Assembly: GCF_004664715.2 (NCBI RefSeq)
Contig: NC_051064.1
Coordinates: 109,425,740-109,489,739 of the forward strand
DNA length: 64,000 nt
Source of the DNA: Peromyscus leucopus
Taxonomy: Eukaryota > Chordata > Mammalia > Rodentia > Cricetidae
Direction of reading: 5' to 3'
Positions 49,501-58,430 of the stretch are shown here, in pieces. The notes under the pieces were generated by a model. The model worked only from the letters and a program-made list of their open reading frames with translations. It did not search any database and had not been told where the DNA came from. The first letter of the stretch is position 1. Each line of letters opens with the position of its first letter. A program made the translations under genes and the position numbers.

Positions 49501-52500
49501 GGGGGAGAGTGGATGATGTTTTTCCTCAGTGGGGGATATGTGCAAAGTATGAGCCTATTCCTTTTCCTATAGGACACTTGAGGGGTTTAAATGCGCCAAG
49601 TCCTCCATGCAGAGATGACCGGCCACACTAGTGGAAGCCCATGAACTGTGGACTGGTGGCTGTGGAGCCCCCATGGGACTGGACTAGGCCCTCTGGATAC
49701 AGAAGTCAGTTGTTTGGCTCGAACTGTTTGGGGGGCACCCAGGCAGGGGGATCGGGATCCATCCCTGGTGCATGGGCAGGCTTCTGGGAATCTGGTGCCT
49801 GTGGTGTGACACCTTGCGCAGCCTTGGTGCAGTGGGAAGGGGCTTGGGCCTGCCTAGGCTCAGTGTGCTGGACTCTGCTGACTCCCCATGGGAGACCTTG
49901 ATTTGGGGGATGTGGGGATGCGGGGTGGCTTGGGAGAGAGGGCTGGGGGTGGGAGGAGGGAGGAGGGGGGATCTGTGGGTGGTATGTGGAGTGAGTAGAA
50001 AATTTCTTAATAAAGAAAAATGAAACAAATAAATGTGCCAAGTCCTGATCTGAAGCTACATCTCCCTATACTTTGGAATTCCTGAGAGGGATAGCTGAAA
50101 CAGAGCACCTTGTACCCCATGACTGGGACACGCTGGCCAGGGCTTGCTTAAAACCTGCTAACTCCCTTCAATTCAGGATTGGTGGCATAAAAAGACTGTT
50201 AATCAAACAGCATAAAATCAAAATGCTAACTCTTCTATGGTGATCGTCACGGGACAGGTGTCTTATGGGGTGAGGACAAAGGACTGGGTTTGAGAGACAA
50301 ATGCATGACGATGATCAGACGGTGAATCATCAGAGACATAAAGATTTCCATGCCTGAAAGGATGTTTACATGACATCCTTGAATGCATAGCCTCCATTGC
50401 TAAGCATAGCCTCCATCTTCCCCAGGCCGTTCCTCTGGTGGCATTCCTCCCCGGGGAGTAAACAGTGCTCTATAGGAACGGAGTTCACACAACAGGAAAG
50501 TGTGGAAAGTCAGCTGTGTGCATGCTACATCCCAGTCCTGCCGCACAGCAGGACTGAAGCCAAGGAAACAGAACAGACACACTGCAAAGAGAAGGGATGA
50601 AATGGTGGCGAACACAAATCTCCCAGCTAAGCAACCATTTGTGTTACTGTGGTGTACAGGTTTTCAAACCTGGCAGTCAGCAGGGAGGGAAGGCATGGGC
50701 CACACGTGGCAGCCTCCACACCACACCCAGCCCTCTAGGTAATCCACCAAGGCCTGGCCACTCAGCTGACTCGACCCAAAGGCCTCTTGTGCCAGAGGCC
50801 TTCCTAGCCACACCTCCGTGTTCAGTGGCCCATCCAAGGTAACTCAATTTTTTCCTACCCAGCTCTGACTCCCCTCCAGCAGCAGCCCAAAGGAGAAAAG
50901 CCAGAGGCTTCAGACCTAAATCCCACCTCCAGCATTTACTAGCCCACCTCCAGTATTATTTCCTAGTCTTTTGGCCACTAGCAAATCACTCGGCCTCTTC
51001 AAACCCCAGATATCTCTTGTGTTACAGAGTCCATAACACACCCAGGATACACCTACAAAGGTGTTCCAAAGAGATGAGTGTGTTCAACACCTAACTGGGT
51101 GCTTGGCAAATGGGGGCAGAAGAGATGACCAGTAAAGTGAGCAAAATAACACCTCCAGACAGAGAGAAGAGTCAAAGGTGAAACTGTGAGGAAGAGGCCC
51201 ATGCTGGAGAACCTTCCACAGATCCACTCCACCCAGTGGCTGAAGCCCAATCTCCATGCTCCTCCCTGGCCTCTGCTTCCACCCCCTCTGTGCCTTCACC
51301 GCCTACATCACCGCACATGCGCCTTTGACTCTAGCCAGAGAAGGCCAGTCCTCGGGGTCACTGGGGTTTTAGAAAGGCAGCAATGGGGGTTGGGAAGTGA
51401 GCTCAGGGGTGAGAGCAGCAAATGTCTGGATAGCCACATCCACACCGATGGAGTGATCGGAGATTATCAACAACCTTGAGTCCGATCAGGTCCAGCTTTA
51501 CCATCAGGTAAACTATAAAGAATCTTTGGGGTTCAGAACATCTCAGATCTCAGAAGGCAGTGTAGGGGCTGCAGACACACGGGCCTTATTCCTCCTCTGC
51601 CTCCCCCAGCTCTGTACCTCCATTCATGCCACTTCCTCTCTAGCAGAAAATTCTCACGCCACCTTCATTCATTTGTCGAGCTCCTAGTTAGACTTCAAAG
51701 CTCCATCTCGAATGCCTGCTGCCCAGTGAAAAGCTACACATTGGGAGGGGCCTCTGCAACGGAATGAGAGCTTTCCTGGGAGCCAGGGGTACACCAAAGA
51801 TCGGATTACAATTCCTTGCCAAAATTATTTTCATTCTAAATTTTATTCCCACAAAACATTCATTGAATGAATGAATAAGTAACCCTTTGGCCATTCCTGA
51901 CCCCCTCAGACACACATTCACTTCTTCCCACTTGCCTCTCAAAATAGGGGACTCAGGGTTTCCTGTGAGCGTTGTTTTGGGGACAATGATGATTAGAAGT
52001 GTCTTATTTGTCTGTGGCAGGGCCTTGCTATGTGTAGCTCAGGCTGACCTTGAATTCACAATCCTTCTGCTTCAGCCTCCTGAGAGCCAAGATTACCGGC
52101 ATGCTTGCCTCTAAAATGTCCTTTATCACCCTAGCCCATGACTCCATGTCCCTGTAGGTACAGAGCTCAGGGAACATCTAAGGAGTGTTTCTGAGTTAGG
52201 AGCCTGACATCCGCCCACCAGCACGCTGGCTGGCTGGGGCCCGGGAGCTCTGGGAAGCCCCCCTTCTCCCTTCTGCCCCAGTAGCAGCGGCCAGGTGGTC
52301 ACACTGCAGCCGTCTATAGTCCCACAAGTGATCTCTTCCCTGGTTACATCCAGAGATCACCTAGGCAGTCACCTAAGGACCGTCACTTCCCTTTCAACGA
52401 AAGCTCCAGACAAAGGAACTGGACATCCAGAGCCAGGTGGGTGACTCCCGCCTCCAACCACAAGTCCATTTCCGAGCCGGGCAAAGTGGAACCCTGGGAA

Positions 52501-53186
52501 GATTAACTTAGAAAATTGCTCCACCTCAGGCAGGAGCTTCCTGTGGCCGCGAGCCAGGGACAGCTATGCCCAGGAAGCTGACCCCACCCACTCACTCACC
52601 CCAAGTCATTCAGCTCTTTCACCCTTTCCGTAGTACACGGCCCACAGAGCCCCCAACAGACACCCAGGATGACTGTCGGCATTGAGTTTAGAAAGATGTG
52701 CCCCTAGAGTTCTCAGCCTCCCCATGGTCTCCGGCCACCTTACTTCGAAGGACACCCTCTCTGCACCAGTAGCTCGCTCTCCGCCCCACACCTTGAAAAG
52801 TAAGCTTTTAGCACCCCCACCATGCGGCTACAAGGCGCAGCTAGCTGCATGCTGGATCTTGCCTCCCGCACCCCGGGGCTGCACTTTGAGACCGCCAGAC
52901 GACTGGATGAGCAGAGAAGACCCTCGGAGAACACCACCCCAACCCCGAAGTGACACTGTTGCCTGGCACCCCTCGCCCGCACCTTAGAGCAACGACGGAA
53001 GGTGGCGGTGGCCACATGCGGGACCTCATCGGCCAGACCATCCTCCTGGGACCGGAGGGCTAGCATCAGCTCCTCGTAGTCGGCGTCCTCGTCCTGGGCA
53101 CCGGCGCCCACCGGGCGCAGGAACAGCAACAGCAGCAGCAGTGGCGACAGCGGCCACCGCAGCCGCACAAAGCAGCGGGCGCCCAT
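35078..53186 (-). CDS. Pcsk9: Pcsk9, proprotein convertase subtilisin/kexin type 9, complete (12 exons, 691 aa)
   Basis: Exons on the - strand: 53186-52983, 48462-48271, 46177-46054, 44756-44623, 44429-44288, 41560-41364, 40558-40375, 39570-39397, 39169-39021, 38458-38281, 36805-36624, 35293-35078 (2076 nt, all phases join). PCSK9 is a secreted proteinase-K-like subtilase that self-cleaves once, then binds LDL receptor and routes it to lysosomes. Seen: a Leu-rich signal peptide (about 1-30), a prodomain ending VFAQ (cleavage after Gln151), catalytic Asp185 (LLDTS), His225 (DSHGTH), oxyanion Asn316 (AAGNF) and Ser385 (SGTSQAA), the furin site RFHR217, an N-glycosylation site at Asn532 (NCS), and a Cys/His-rich C-terminal domain from about residue 450. 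Numbers run one below human because exon 1 is one codon shorter. An Asp equivalent to human Asp374 is kept (Asp373). Regulation: HNF1 and SRE sites upstream. No break or missing key residue. Confidence 0.97.
35294..36623 (-). other. Pcsk9 intron 11
   Basis: 1.3 kb with a (CA)n run at 36456-36505. Otherwise C-rich unique sequence with no recognised element. Confidence 0.7.
36456..36505. repeat. (CA)n microsatellite
   Basis: An uninterrupted CA dinucleotide run of about 25 units in Pcsk9 intron 11. It creates long Val/Cys and Thr/His open frames on both strands that are not genes. Confidence 0.95.
36624..36805 (-). CDS. Pcsk9: Pcsk9 exon 11 (C-terminal domain)
   Basis: 182 nt encoding [17 protein letters not shown] to [15 protein letters not shown], rich in Cys and His ([11 protein letters not shown]). 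Acceptor ttctag, donor gtaagg. Confidence 0.94.
36806..38280 (-). other. Pcsk9 intron 10
   Basis: 1.5 kb of GC-rich sequence with no recognised mobile element or exon. Confidence 0.6.
38281..38458 (-). CDS. Pcsk9: Pcsk9 exon 10 (C-terminal domain, glycosylation site)
   Basis: 178 nt encoding [16 protein letters not shown], then [14 protein letters not shown] with the N-glycosylation sequon at Asn532, ending HVLT plus one base. Acceptor ccctcag, donor gtagga. Confidence 0.94.
39021..39169 (-). CDS. Pcsk9: Pcsk9 exon 9 (C-terminal domain, module 1)
   Basis: 149 nt encoding [17 protein letters not shown] to GRRRGDRIE, opening the Cys/His-rich domain that interacts with partners needed for lysosomal routing. 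Acceptor ttgcag, donor gtaccc. Confidence 0.94.
39397..39570 (-). CDS. Pcsk9: Pcsk9 exon 8 (end of catalytic domain, hinge)
   Basis: 174 nt encoding [17 protein letters not shown] to [13 protein letters not shown] hinge sequence (here [10 protein letters not shown]). Acceptor ccccag, donor gtgagc, with single split bases at both ends. Confidence 0.95.
39965..40235. mobile_element. Old interspersed repeat candidate
   Basis: 'tgtgatagtttgattcttaa', 'gaaggcttggtcactggagg' and 'ccaccatggca' resemble a dispersed rodent repeat I cannot name. It sits in Pcsk9 intron 7 and is strongly decayed. Confidence 0.35.
40375..40558 (-). CDS. Pcsk9: Pcsk9 exon 7 (catalytic Ser)
   Basis: 184 nt encoding [14 protein letters not shown] through [31 protein letters not shown] and AAAHVA. 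Ser385 is the nucleophile; Asp373 corresponds to human Asp374 at the LDL-receptor interface. Acceptor gccag, donor gtgagt. Confidence 0.95.
40559..41363 (-). other. Pcsk9 intron 6
   Basis: 0.8 kb of unique-looking sequence between exons 7 and 6; nothing else recognised. Confidence 0.6.
41364..41560 (-). CDS. Pcsk9: Pcsk9 exon 6 (oxyanion Asn)
   Basis: 197 nt encoding [11 protein letters not shown] to [20 protein letters not shown]; Asn316 is the oxyanion-hole residue. The acceptor follows a long T/G tract (ttttttgcag). Trp in FIWKSQ replaces the Arg of human and mouse and is, from memory, shared with hamster. Donor gtaggt. Confidence 0.95.
41940..42458. mobile_element. Dispersed rodent repeat (family not assigned)
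   Basis: 'ccattcttggttgtcaacta', 'ctggaattaactaaaacccg', 'tgaagaccagctgagacatc' and 'gagaaccctgactaat' form an ordered set that I recognise from many rodent loci. Class (DNA transposon or LTR) is not certain. Pcsk9 intron 5. Confidence 0.6.
42653..42665. repeat. G13 homopolymer
   Basis: A run of 13 G in Pcsk9 intron 5; no function suggested. Confidence 0.9.
43190..43397 (+). mobile_element. B2 SINE
   Basis: 'ggggctggaaagatgactca', 'gttcagatcccagcatctac', 'tctgacctctgtgggcacca', then 'cataaaaatg'. Its A-rich tail leads straight into the tetranucleotide repeat. Pcsk9 intron 5. Confidence 0.9.
43397..43555. repeat. Compound tetranucleotide microsatellite
   Basis: Four blocks in order: (AATG)n 43397-43417, (GGGT)n 43421-43451, (GGAT)n 43451-43490, (AGAT)n 43490-43555. 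Each block differs from the next by a single base per unit, suggesting stepwise growth from the B2 tail. Confidence 0.95.
44288..44429 (-). CDS. Pcsk9: Pcsk9 exon 5 (catalytic His)
   Basis: 142 nt encoding [15 protein letters not shown], with catalytic His225, through [17 protein letters not shown] plus one base. Acceptor gagcag, donor gtgagt. Confidence 0.95.
44623..44756 (-). CDS. Pcsk9: Pcsk9 exon 4 (catalytic Asp, furin site)
   Basis: 134 nt. It encodes [15 protein letters not shown], with catalytic Asp185, and ends [10 protein letters not shown], with the RFHR furin site. The acceptor gggaag follows a weakly pyrimidine-rich tract interrupted by purines. Donor gtgagt. Confidence 0.95.
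44960..45180 (+). mobile_element. B2 SINE
   Basis: 'ttcccagcacccacatgcta', 'ccctcttctagcctctgtga' and a tail with 'aaataaaaatgaatgaat'. Pcsk9 intron 3. Confidence 0.85.
45189..45262 (+). mobile_element. ID-type SINE
   Basis: The head 'ggggctggggatacggttaa' and 'ccctggtagg' B-box region fit a decayed ID element, directly after the B2 copy. Confidence 0.65.
46054..46177 (-). CDS. Pcsk9: Pcsk9 exon 3 (prodomain cleavage site)
   Basis: 124 nt encoding [13 protein letters not shown], then [15 protein letters not shown]. Autoprocessing occurs between Gln151 and Ser152. The acceptor is ctgtag and the donor gtaaga; the last codon is split after one base and completed as Asn in exon 4. Confidence 0.95.
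46810..46931 (+). mobile_element. Old B1-related SINE
   Basis: 'atgagtttgaagccagcttg' and 'actgtctcaacct' fit a proto-B1-like copy in Pcsk9 intron 2, ending in the GGAA repeat. Confidence 0.6.
46932..46998. repeat. (GGAA)n microsatellite
   Basis: A pure purine tetranucleotide run grown from the tail of the preceding SINE. GGAA is the ETS core. Confidence 0.95.
47773..47940 (+). mobile_element. B1 SINE with (AC)n tail
   Basis: 'cacacctttaatcccaacac', 'gaggcaggtagatctctgtg', 'cagcctggtctacagaacaa', then A-rich and AC-rich tail. Pcsk9 intron 2. Confidence 0.9.
48271..48462 (-). CDS. Pcsk9: Pcsk9 exon 2 (prodomain)
   Basis: 192 nt, the family-typical size, encoding [13 protein letters not shown] to MSSDLLSL (residues 69-132). 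The acceptor is ggaccag and the donor gtgagc. The open frame runs a little further on both sides, but those residues do not belong to PCSK9. Confidence 0.95.
48690..49604 (+). mobile_element. ERV2-type retroviral fragment: LTR end, primer-binding site, broken gag start
   Basis: At 48865-48882 is TGGCACCCAAACAGGGAC, which differs from the tRNA-Lys3 primer-binding site of betaretrovirus-like elements only at CpG-decay positions. About 85 bases on, ATG at 48967 opens a short frame with the N-terminal Gly (myristoylation-type) and Gln-Thr-Lys-Ser-Lys of ERV2 Gag, which hits a stop after about 21 codons; more stops follow in all frames. The region before the PBS should be the end of an LTR but its borders are unclear. 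The copy is non-functional. Confidence 0.65.
49605..50030 (+). mobile_element. LINE-1: 5'-truncated L1 (3' UTR only)
   Basis: 'actaggccctctggatacag', 'gtttggggggcacccaggca', a G-rich tract at 49911-49970 and an A-rich end with aataaag correspond to the 3' UTR of rodent Lx-type L1. It is flanked by a 16-bp target-site duplication (49589-49604 and 50031-50046) with a single C/T difference at a CpG. Confidence 0.8.
50047..50345 (+). mobile_element. Continuation of the interrupted ERV2-type gag fragment
   Basis: After the second L1 duplication the sequence resumes in a way that could be capsid-region Gag ('accccatgactgggacacgc' encodes a PHDWDTL-like segment), full of stops and frame changes. 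Its assignment rests on position and one short match. Confidence 0.4.
52008..52112 (-). mobile_element. Old antisense B1-related SINE
   Basis: 'ggccttgctatgtgtagctc', 'aggctgaccttgaattcaca' and 'ctcctgagagccaagattac' are the antisense plan of an early B1. Confidence 0.7.
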
Positions 53187-53340
53187 CGGGGAGAGGAGAG
53201 GTGGACGCGGCGGTGGGAAGGACGTGGATGTGCGGGACTCGGAGTACCGAGCACCGGATCGGGGGCTGCGGGCTGTGATGTCCCCGAGGCGCCAAACACC
53301 GACTCAGCCCTCCAGTCTCAGCCCGCCGTGCGTGCATCCA
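52970..53340 (-). promoter_or_regulatory. Pcsk9: GC-rich CpG-dense first exon and 5' UTR of Pcsk9
   Basis: The sequence around the ATG is visibly CpG-rich (many cg dinucleotides between 53000 and 53330), in contrast to the flanking introns, as expected of a CpG-island promoter. No TATA box is evident near the expected start site. The transcription start is not resolvable by eye. Confidence 0.6.
52983..53186 (-). CDS. Pcsk9: Pcsk9 exon 1 (coding part): signal peptide and start of prodomain
   Basis: Sixty-eight codons from ATG at 53186. The leader has two Arg, then a run of Leu/Phe, and AGA before Gln31 as likely cleavage site. The acidic DEDADYEEL segment follows, with Tyr37 in the position of the sulfated Tyr38 of human. 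The donor is gtgcgg after TCT AAG. The start is chosen because it opens the signal peptide; no in-frame upstream ATG fits the family. Confidence 0.95.
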
Positions 53341-53394
53341 CGTGAGGCCGAAAGCCTTCTAGGGTGTGGGTGCTGGACGCCTGGGGGCCGGGAG

Positions 53395-53404
53395 ATCACG
53401 CCAC
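53395..53404 (-). promoter_or_regulatory. Pcsk9: Sterol regulatory element of Pcsk9
   Basis: On the - strand this reads GTGGCGTGAT, the SREBP-2 binding element reported for the PCSK9 promoter. It lies about 210 bases upstream of the ATG, next to a G-rich (Sp1-like) stretch. It should make the gene respond to cell cholesterol. Confidence 0.85.
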
Positions 53405-53431
53405 CCCAAGCCCCATCGGAAGATCCTCTCG

Positions 53432-53445
53432 GATTAAACATTAAC
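53432..53445 (-). promoter_or_regulatory. Pcsk9: HNF1 site of Pcsk9 promoter
   Basis: On the - strand this reads GTTAATGTTTAATC, a near-ideal HNF1 site. The 27-base gap to the SRE matches the arrangement known from human PCSK9, where HNF1-alpha cooperates with SREBP-2 in liver. Confidence 0.85.
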
Positions 53446-54565
53446 GGGGCCTGGGTACTAAAGGATCGGGTTTCGGCCTCGCCCTCCCCAGACAGCGTCA
53501 AATGACGTTCAGAGGAGAATGAAACCCCAAATCCTAATTGGGCTGCAGGCCGGGCCTGCCACATTCCCCCGCCTCTCATCTTCAGCCCTGGTGCCAAGTC
53601 AGAGCCATGCTGAGCCCACCTCTTCAGTGTTTCCGGGGTCTGCCAGCCACCCCCTTACTTCTCCCTCCAACAATATTAACTAACTTCCCCTGGACCCTCC
53701 TCCTTCCTGTGACCCACGACCTTAGTCCATATCGGATACAGACTCCTCACCGCCCACAGACTTCTCCCTACAGCCTGGATCCCCTCCCTGGCCGGCACCC
53801 CTCTGCTCCCATAGTCCACCTGGAGAAACTGCTTTCTTTGGGTTCCAGCTACACTCACCTCCAGGGACAAAGACTGCACATTTAAATCCTCAAAGATGCC
53901 AGACTCCACTGTAAGCACAAGGTGGGGGGATCCAAAGGTTCAGTCTGTGTCTGTTTGGGGATTTTGTTTTGTTTGTTTGTTTTTGTCTTGTTTTTCGTTT
54001 TTTTTTTGCACGTTGTAGCCAAGAACTCAATGGAGCAAGCTTTCCATGCACACTAACCATGCGCCGGGCAGGAGACGCGAAGGGGAGCCTGTGGCTCTGG
54101 TGTCAGAGCAGGTGCTACAGAGGGAAGGCACAGTGCCAGCCTCTCCTCGGAAGCAGGACTCCAAGCTGCTTCGGGATCGCAGTCTGCAGCTGCTCAACCG
54201 TGAATCCAGGTCCTGCAGTCTGAGGCAGCTGTCCATTGCAGCTTTGTCTTGACCTCACACCAGAGAATCCTCTGGAGTCGGCTAAGGGAAGGCCATGAGG
54301 CCAGTTTGATGTCATGCCTGTGTTCTGTTTCTTTATCCCCCACCAAATAGCCCAGCATTGCAGGAAAATGAGTTCGTTCACATTTACTCAGAGAGGCTGG
54401 AGACTCCACCTTGCTATGATGAACCAGACTTCGGCCAGCGTTCTCCCCAAGGCTACCTGCAGCAAGTCCCCCAGCTAGTCTTTCTCATGCTCCCTCTGAG
54501 GCTTCTTACCCTGAAACTGTACACAGAACCTCTCAATGTCGGTCTAAGACGGTCGATTCAGTATG

Positions 54566-54569
<4 letters not shown>

Positions 54570-54620
<51 letters not shown>

Positions 54621-54621
54621 C
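54570..54621. repeat. (TG)n microsatellite
   Basis: TG run ending in GCGCGC, about 1.4 kb upstream of the Pcsk9 ATG. Confidence 0.95.
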
Positions 54622-55408
54622 TCCCAAACAGCTTGTGTCGGGGGAGGGGGACGGGGTGGGGTGAGGAAAGGGGAAGGTATGTAGGTACCCTGGGCTCTTT
54701 GACAGATGGAACCAGAGGAGCAGTCGTGTCTCATCCCACACCCTTCACTGCATTCTCCCAGGGGGTGGGGGTGAGGGGGGTGGGTGGGTGGGAAGGATAC
54801 CTAGTACCTAGCAGGGTGCCTGCCACTTGGCTGGGTTTTCATCCCTCATTAATTATCCCCCTACCATAAGTTGCCCCAAGCAACGCTTCCCCCTTTTCAG
54901 ATCTATCCCCTAGCCCCACCCCCCAAACGTACATTGGGAAGTTCTTCCTCTCACTCCTGAAACCATAGTCGTAGGTTCGAGAATGTCCACTCAAATGATG
55001 CACCCAGCCTTGACCCTGCTTAGGGGGCTGCTTTGATAAACAAAAGGAGGGGCCTAGGCAATCGCCAGAGGAACGCCGGGAAGAGGCTGGGCAAAGAGGA
55101 GCGTGCGGACGGGAATGGCGCTAACACGAGGAGGCCCCCCAAACCGGGAGGGACTAGGCGGGGTTCTCCCCATAACACAACTCCACTCCCCCTTGACAGA
55201 GACTTCTGGCCTCCAGAACCTCAAAGTAACAAGTTTCTGTTGCTTGAAACAAGCATTTGTGCTGGCTGGCAGCTGTAGAAAACGAAGATGCCCACTTCGG
55301 CTGTCTTTTCAGAGATGCCGTGTTTTTACAGAAACGCTTTCAAACGGAAGGTTCAACATTTAGCTTTTCATTTCTATTGGTGAAGTGGTGAGGAGATGGC
55401 TTAATTTT

Positions 55409-55411
55409 CAT

Positions 55412-55458
<47 letters not shown>

Positions 55459-55460
55459 TT
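55409..55460. repeat. (ATTT)n microsatellite
   Basis: About 13 units of a TTTA/ATTT tetranucleotide. Confidence 0.95.
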
Positions 55461-55494
55461 AGATGATGGCGGCTCTAGTGTCTTATCCTATCCT

Positions 55495-55810
55495 ATGTAT
55501 TAGTTACCTTTCCCGTTTGCCGTGAAAAATACTTGTGAGAAGCAGTTTAAGGAAGGGGTTTGTTTTGGCTTACAGTTTGCCAGCGCAGGTCATCGTCGTG
55601 CAGAAGGGTAGCTGCAGAATCACATGATCACATGATCACGATGCTTCCACGTCAGGAAGCGGAGAGAGATGAGAGCTGCTGCTGTTTCTTATTCAGCCCA
55701 GGGGCCATCTCTCTTCAACTACTCAGTCTAGACATCCTCCCACAAACGTCCCCAGAGCCCTGACTCTTACGTGATCCAGAGCCTGTCAAAGGAGACCATA
55801 TTAAGCATTA
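55495..55810. mobile_element. Dispersed rodent repeat (family not assigned)
   Basis: 'gtattagttacctttcccgt', 'aagcagtttaaggaaggggt' and 'cttacagtttgccagcgcag' are similar in plan to the element at 18925-19285. Both look like copies of one common mid-repetitive family. Confidence 0.45.
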
Positions 55811-56774
55811 GATGCAGAGCACCACAGTTCCCTCCACCCCAACCCTGGGGCATCTGAAATCACAGAGCATTGGACTGCTTCTCTTGCCAGCTGCAGGTCC
55901 TCCAACCTCTGCAGGCTGGAACCCAAGCCGGGACCTTAAACACTCCAGGGCATCAACAAGGATTGCTAGATTGTTGTCCCAAATACCTGGGCTCCACCTT
56001 GAGCCAAGGTCCTTAAAGTCACATGCCAACTCCATCCTTGCACCTCTTGCTGCAGGCATCATAAAGGCAGCTTGTCAGAAATACAGACAGACACATCCAT
56101 ATATTCCTACAATGTCAGGACTTACTAACAGGCAACAAATTCACGTGCTATGTCAGTTTTCTTGGTTGTAATTCACCAAGTGATCCTGATTTCACTCCCT
56201 AGTGGTCACCGGCCATCACAGATTCCTTTACTCCAATCTTAAAAAAATTAAGGCATCTCCTCACCACTGACTGCACCAATAGAAATAAAAAAGTTAAGAG
56301 TTACCAACTCTGAGATCACGTGTTACACTTCGCATAGTTTATATTCACAACAAAGTTGAAACAAATCCTACCCAGTTCCTTATGCACCCGTGGTCCTCAC
56401 TGATGCACAGCCTCCCCTTCTGTCAGCATCTCCCACCACAGTGATGCATCGGATGGGCCTCTGCTGACTCAGTCGGTGAGGAAAGGGTTAGAGGCTGCCC
56501 AGGAGGTAGATGAAGAGAACTGGAAAGTCTCCATAGGGGACCAGACTGCAGGGCAGAGCAAAGCTGAAGCCTGGGGACAGAGGCACAGGTCCTTTTGTCC
56601 TGGACAAGAGGAGATAGGTTGGTGTGTCTGATACATCTCAGTCTTGGGGTGCTACTTTTACAGTCTCAGATGAGGAGAGTATGTTTGGTGTGCTCAGTAA
56701 ACTCACAGGCTTGCTTTGTTTGGTGTCTTTTGCTGCCCATGTGCCCACGTGCTCCTGATATACTTTGGTATTGC

Positions 56775-57046
56775 AGATAATCCACAGATTATTGATAAAG
56801 GAATTATTTATTAAGAAATTATATTGAGGAGAACAACTCGCTAAACAGGATAAGGCAGATCCGTCACAGAGTCCTGGAAGGCTGATGGCTGGTCCCATGA
56901 TGCTTCTGCTGTCTGAATCAGTCCCCACTGTCCAAGCCCACGAGGGCCAGAAGAGAGGATGTCATATGTGCCACTCAGGTCTTAAGCTAGCTCAGAGGCC
57001 TCGCCCTAGGTGCTGTACCTCAAGGCCATAGGAGGAACAGGTACCC
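56775..57046 (-). mobile_element. Probable 3' LTR of an ERV2-type element
   Basis: On the - strand a purine tract (aaaagagggagatg) at about 57060-57047 is followed by TGTAGTGGG, as at a retroviral polypurine tract/LTR border, and AATAAA (+ strand TTTATT near 56810) lies inside the putative LTR. The far border is uncertain. Confidence 0.5.
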
Positions 57047-58430
57047 ACTACATCTCCCTCTTTTATCTAAATAAGAAAGTTCTAAACCTAACAAAAAACT
57101 ATATACAATAGGAACAACTATCAAGTATTTTTCAGGAGAAGGGAAAGGTAATAACATAAACAAAAATGGAAATACAACCAACAAGAACAACAAGAAATAC
57201 ATATTAAATGTCCAGACCATAGGTAAATGGCAAGTTATAGAGATTACTCCAATCGCTATCCTATCTTGAAGAAACTTTAGTACCTAAAATGTTCTTAGCT
57301 AAGATATGAGAGGATTATAACTGTAACTATCTAGTCTTTAACCCCATCAAAGACCTGAGAAGGAAAATAATATTACCTGAGTAAACAGAAAGTGCAAGCA
57401 AGCAACTTCCAAAAAATTGCAAGAATTGACAGATAGCTGGCAGCCTGGACAGTCACCTAATGTTTCTCAGCACTGTTGGGGCATCCATTTTGGGCTATAG
57501 GCCTAGAATATCTGACAGACCATTTTCAGAAGCAGGAATTTTGAAAGACCATCTTATCCTGTCTTGGCAAGGTTCAGCAGTTGCTTTTCCTTGTGTCCTG
57601 TTCATCCAGAAAGGACAGCGTTCATCCTGTCTGCAGTTGAGGCAAAGGAAGTTCTTTACCCAGCAGGCCATTTTGTGCCAAGAAGAAGACAAACTTCCAA
57701 ACAGAAATGTCTTAGAAGCCCAACATTCTCTCGGGATCAGATTGTTGCTGCCAGGAGCAATTGTGTCTCACGTCAGTCAATAGAATTCTAAGTTATCAAA
57801 GCATTAAAATGCCATATTCTCTAGGTCTATGAAGTATTTGAAGATTATCTATGCATCTTACATACATTTCTATAAATCTGGAAAACCTAACTAACATATC
57901 AGTAACTATGACAAGCATGCGTGACTATTAATCTGTAAGTCTTATCTACCTAAATAACCTAAGGACTAAGGCTACACATTAACAGTAAATAAATTGTAAA
58001 CAAATGTACAGTATAAGGACAATGACCTCAAAATTCTGACAGTATAGAAATGTATAGTGCAATATGACAACAATATTCTTAATATGTATAGTATACAAAA
58101 TATCCTCAACAGATGTAGAACATACATACAATATAATAAATATAATTATACATTTGTGTCAACACACAAAATATTTCAAACAAAAGTAGGAACATATGTA
58201 CAATATGACAATTACAGTTTTGAATTTGCATCAATATACAAATTATCTTAAATAAGAATAGAAAAATAGTTTACATTTGTATCAATATACAAGAATCCAT
58301 ACCAGTGCAAATTATCTAAGGCTGATAGTTTGCTAACTTAGTTTACAAGTAAATACAATAATCTACCTTAATATCCTAACCTACCTATTCCCCTTTTTTT
58401 CTTTTCCAAAAGGGAATCCTGAGTATAAAC
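57047..58430 (-). mobile_element. AT-rich 3' internal region of ERV-like element
   Basis: 1.4 kb of AT-rich DNA with no open frame, but with segments ('gggctataggcctagaatat', 'cattaacagtaaataaattg') that I recognise from a dispersed rodent MYSERV/mysTR-type element. I see no env. Confidence 0.5.

Larger units (their letters stand above)
48463..52982 (-). other. Pcsk9 intron 1
   Basis: 4.5 kb, the largest Pcsk9 intron here. It holds the ERV fragment with nested L1 (about 48.7-50.35 kb) and an old B1 (52008-52112). The segment 52.1-52.9 kb near exon 1 looks unique. Confidence 0.8.
53446..56780. other. Region upstream of Pcsk9
   Basis: No gene is seen. It contains a (TG)n run, an ATTT repeat, a dispersed repeat at about 55495-55810 and a G-rich tract at 54759-54800. 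A TGACGT half-CRE lies at 53503; whether it is used is unknown. Confidence 0.5.
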
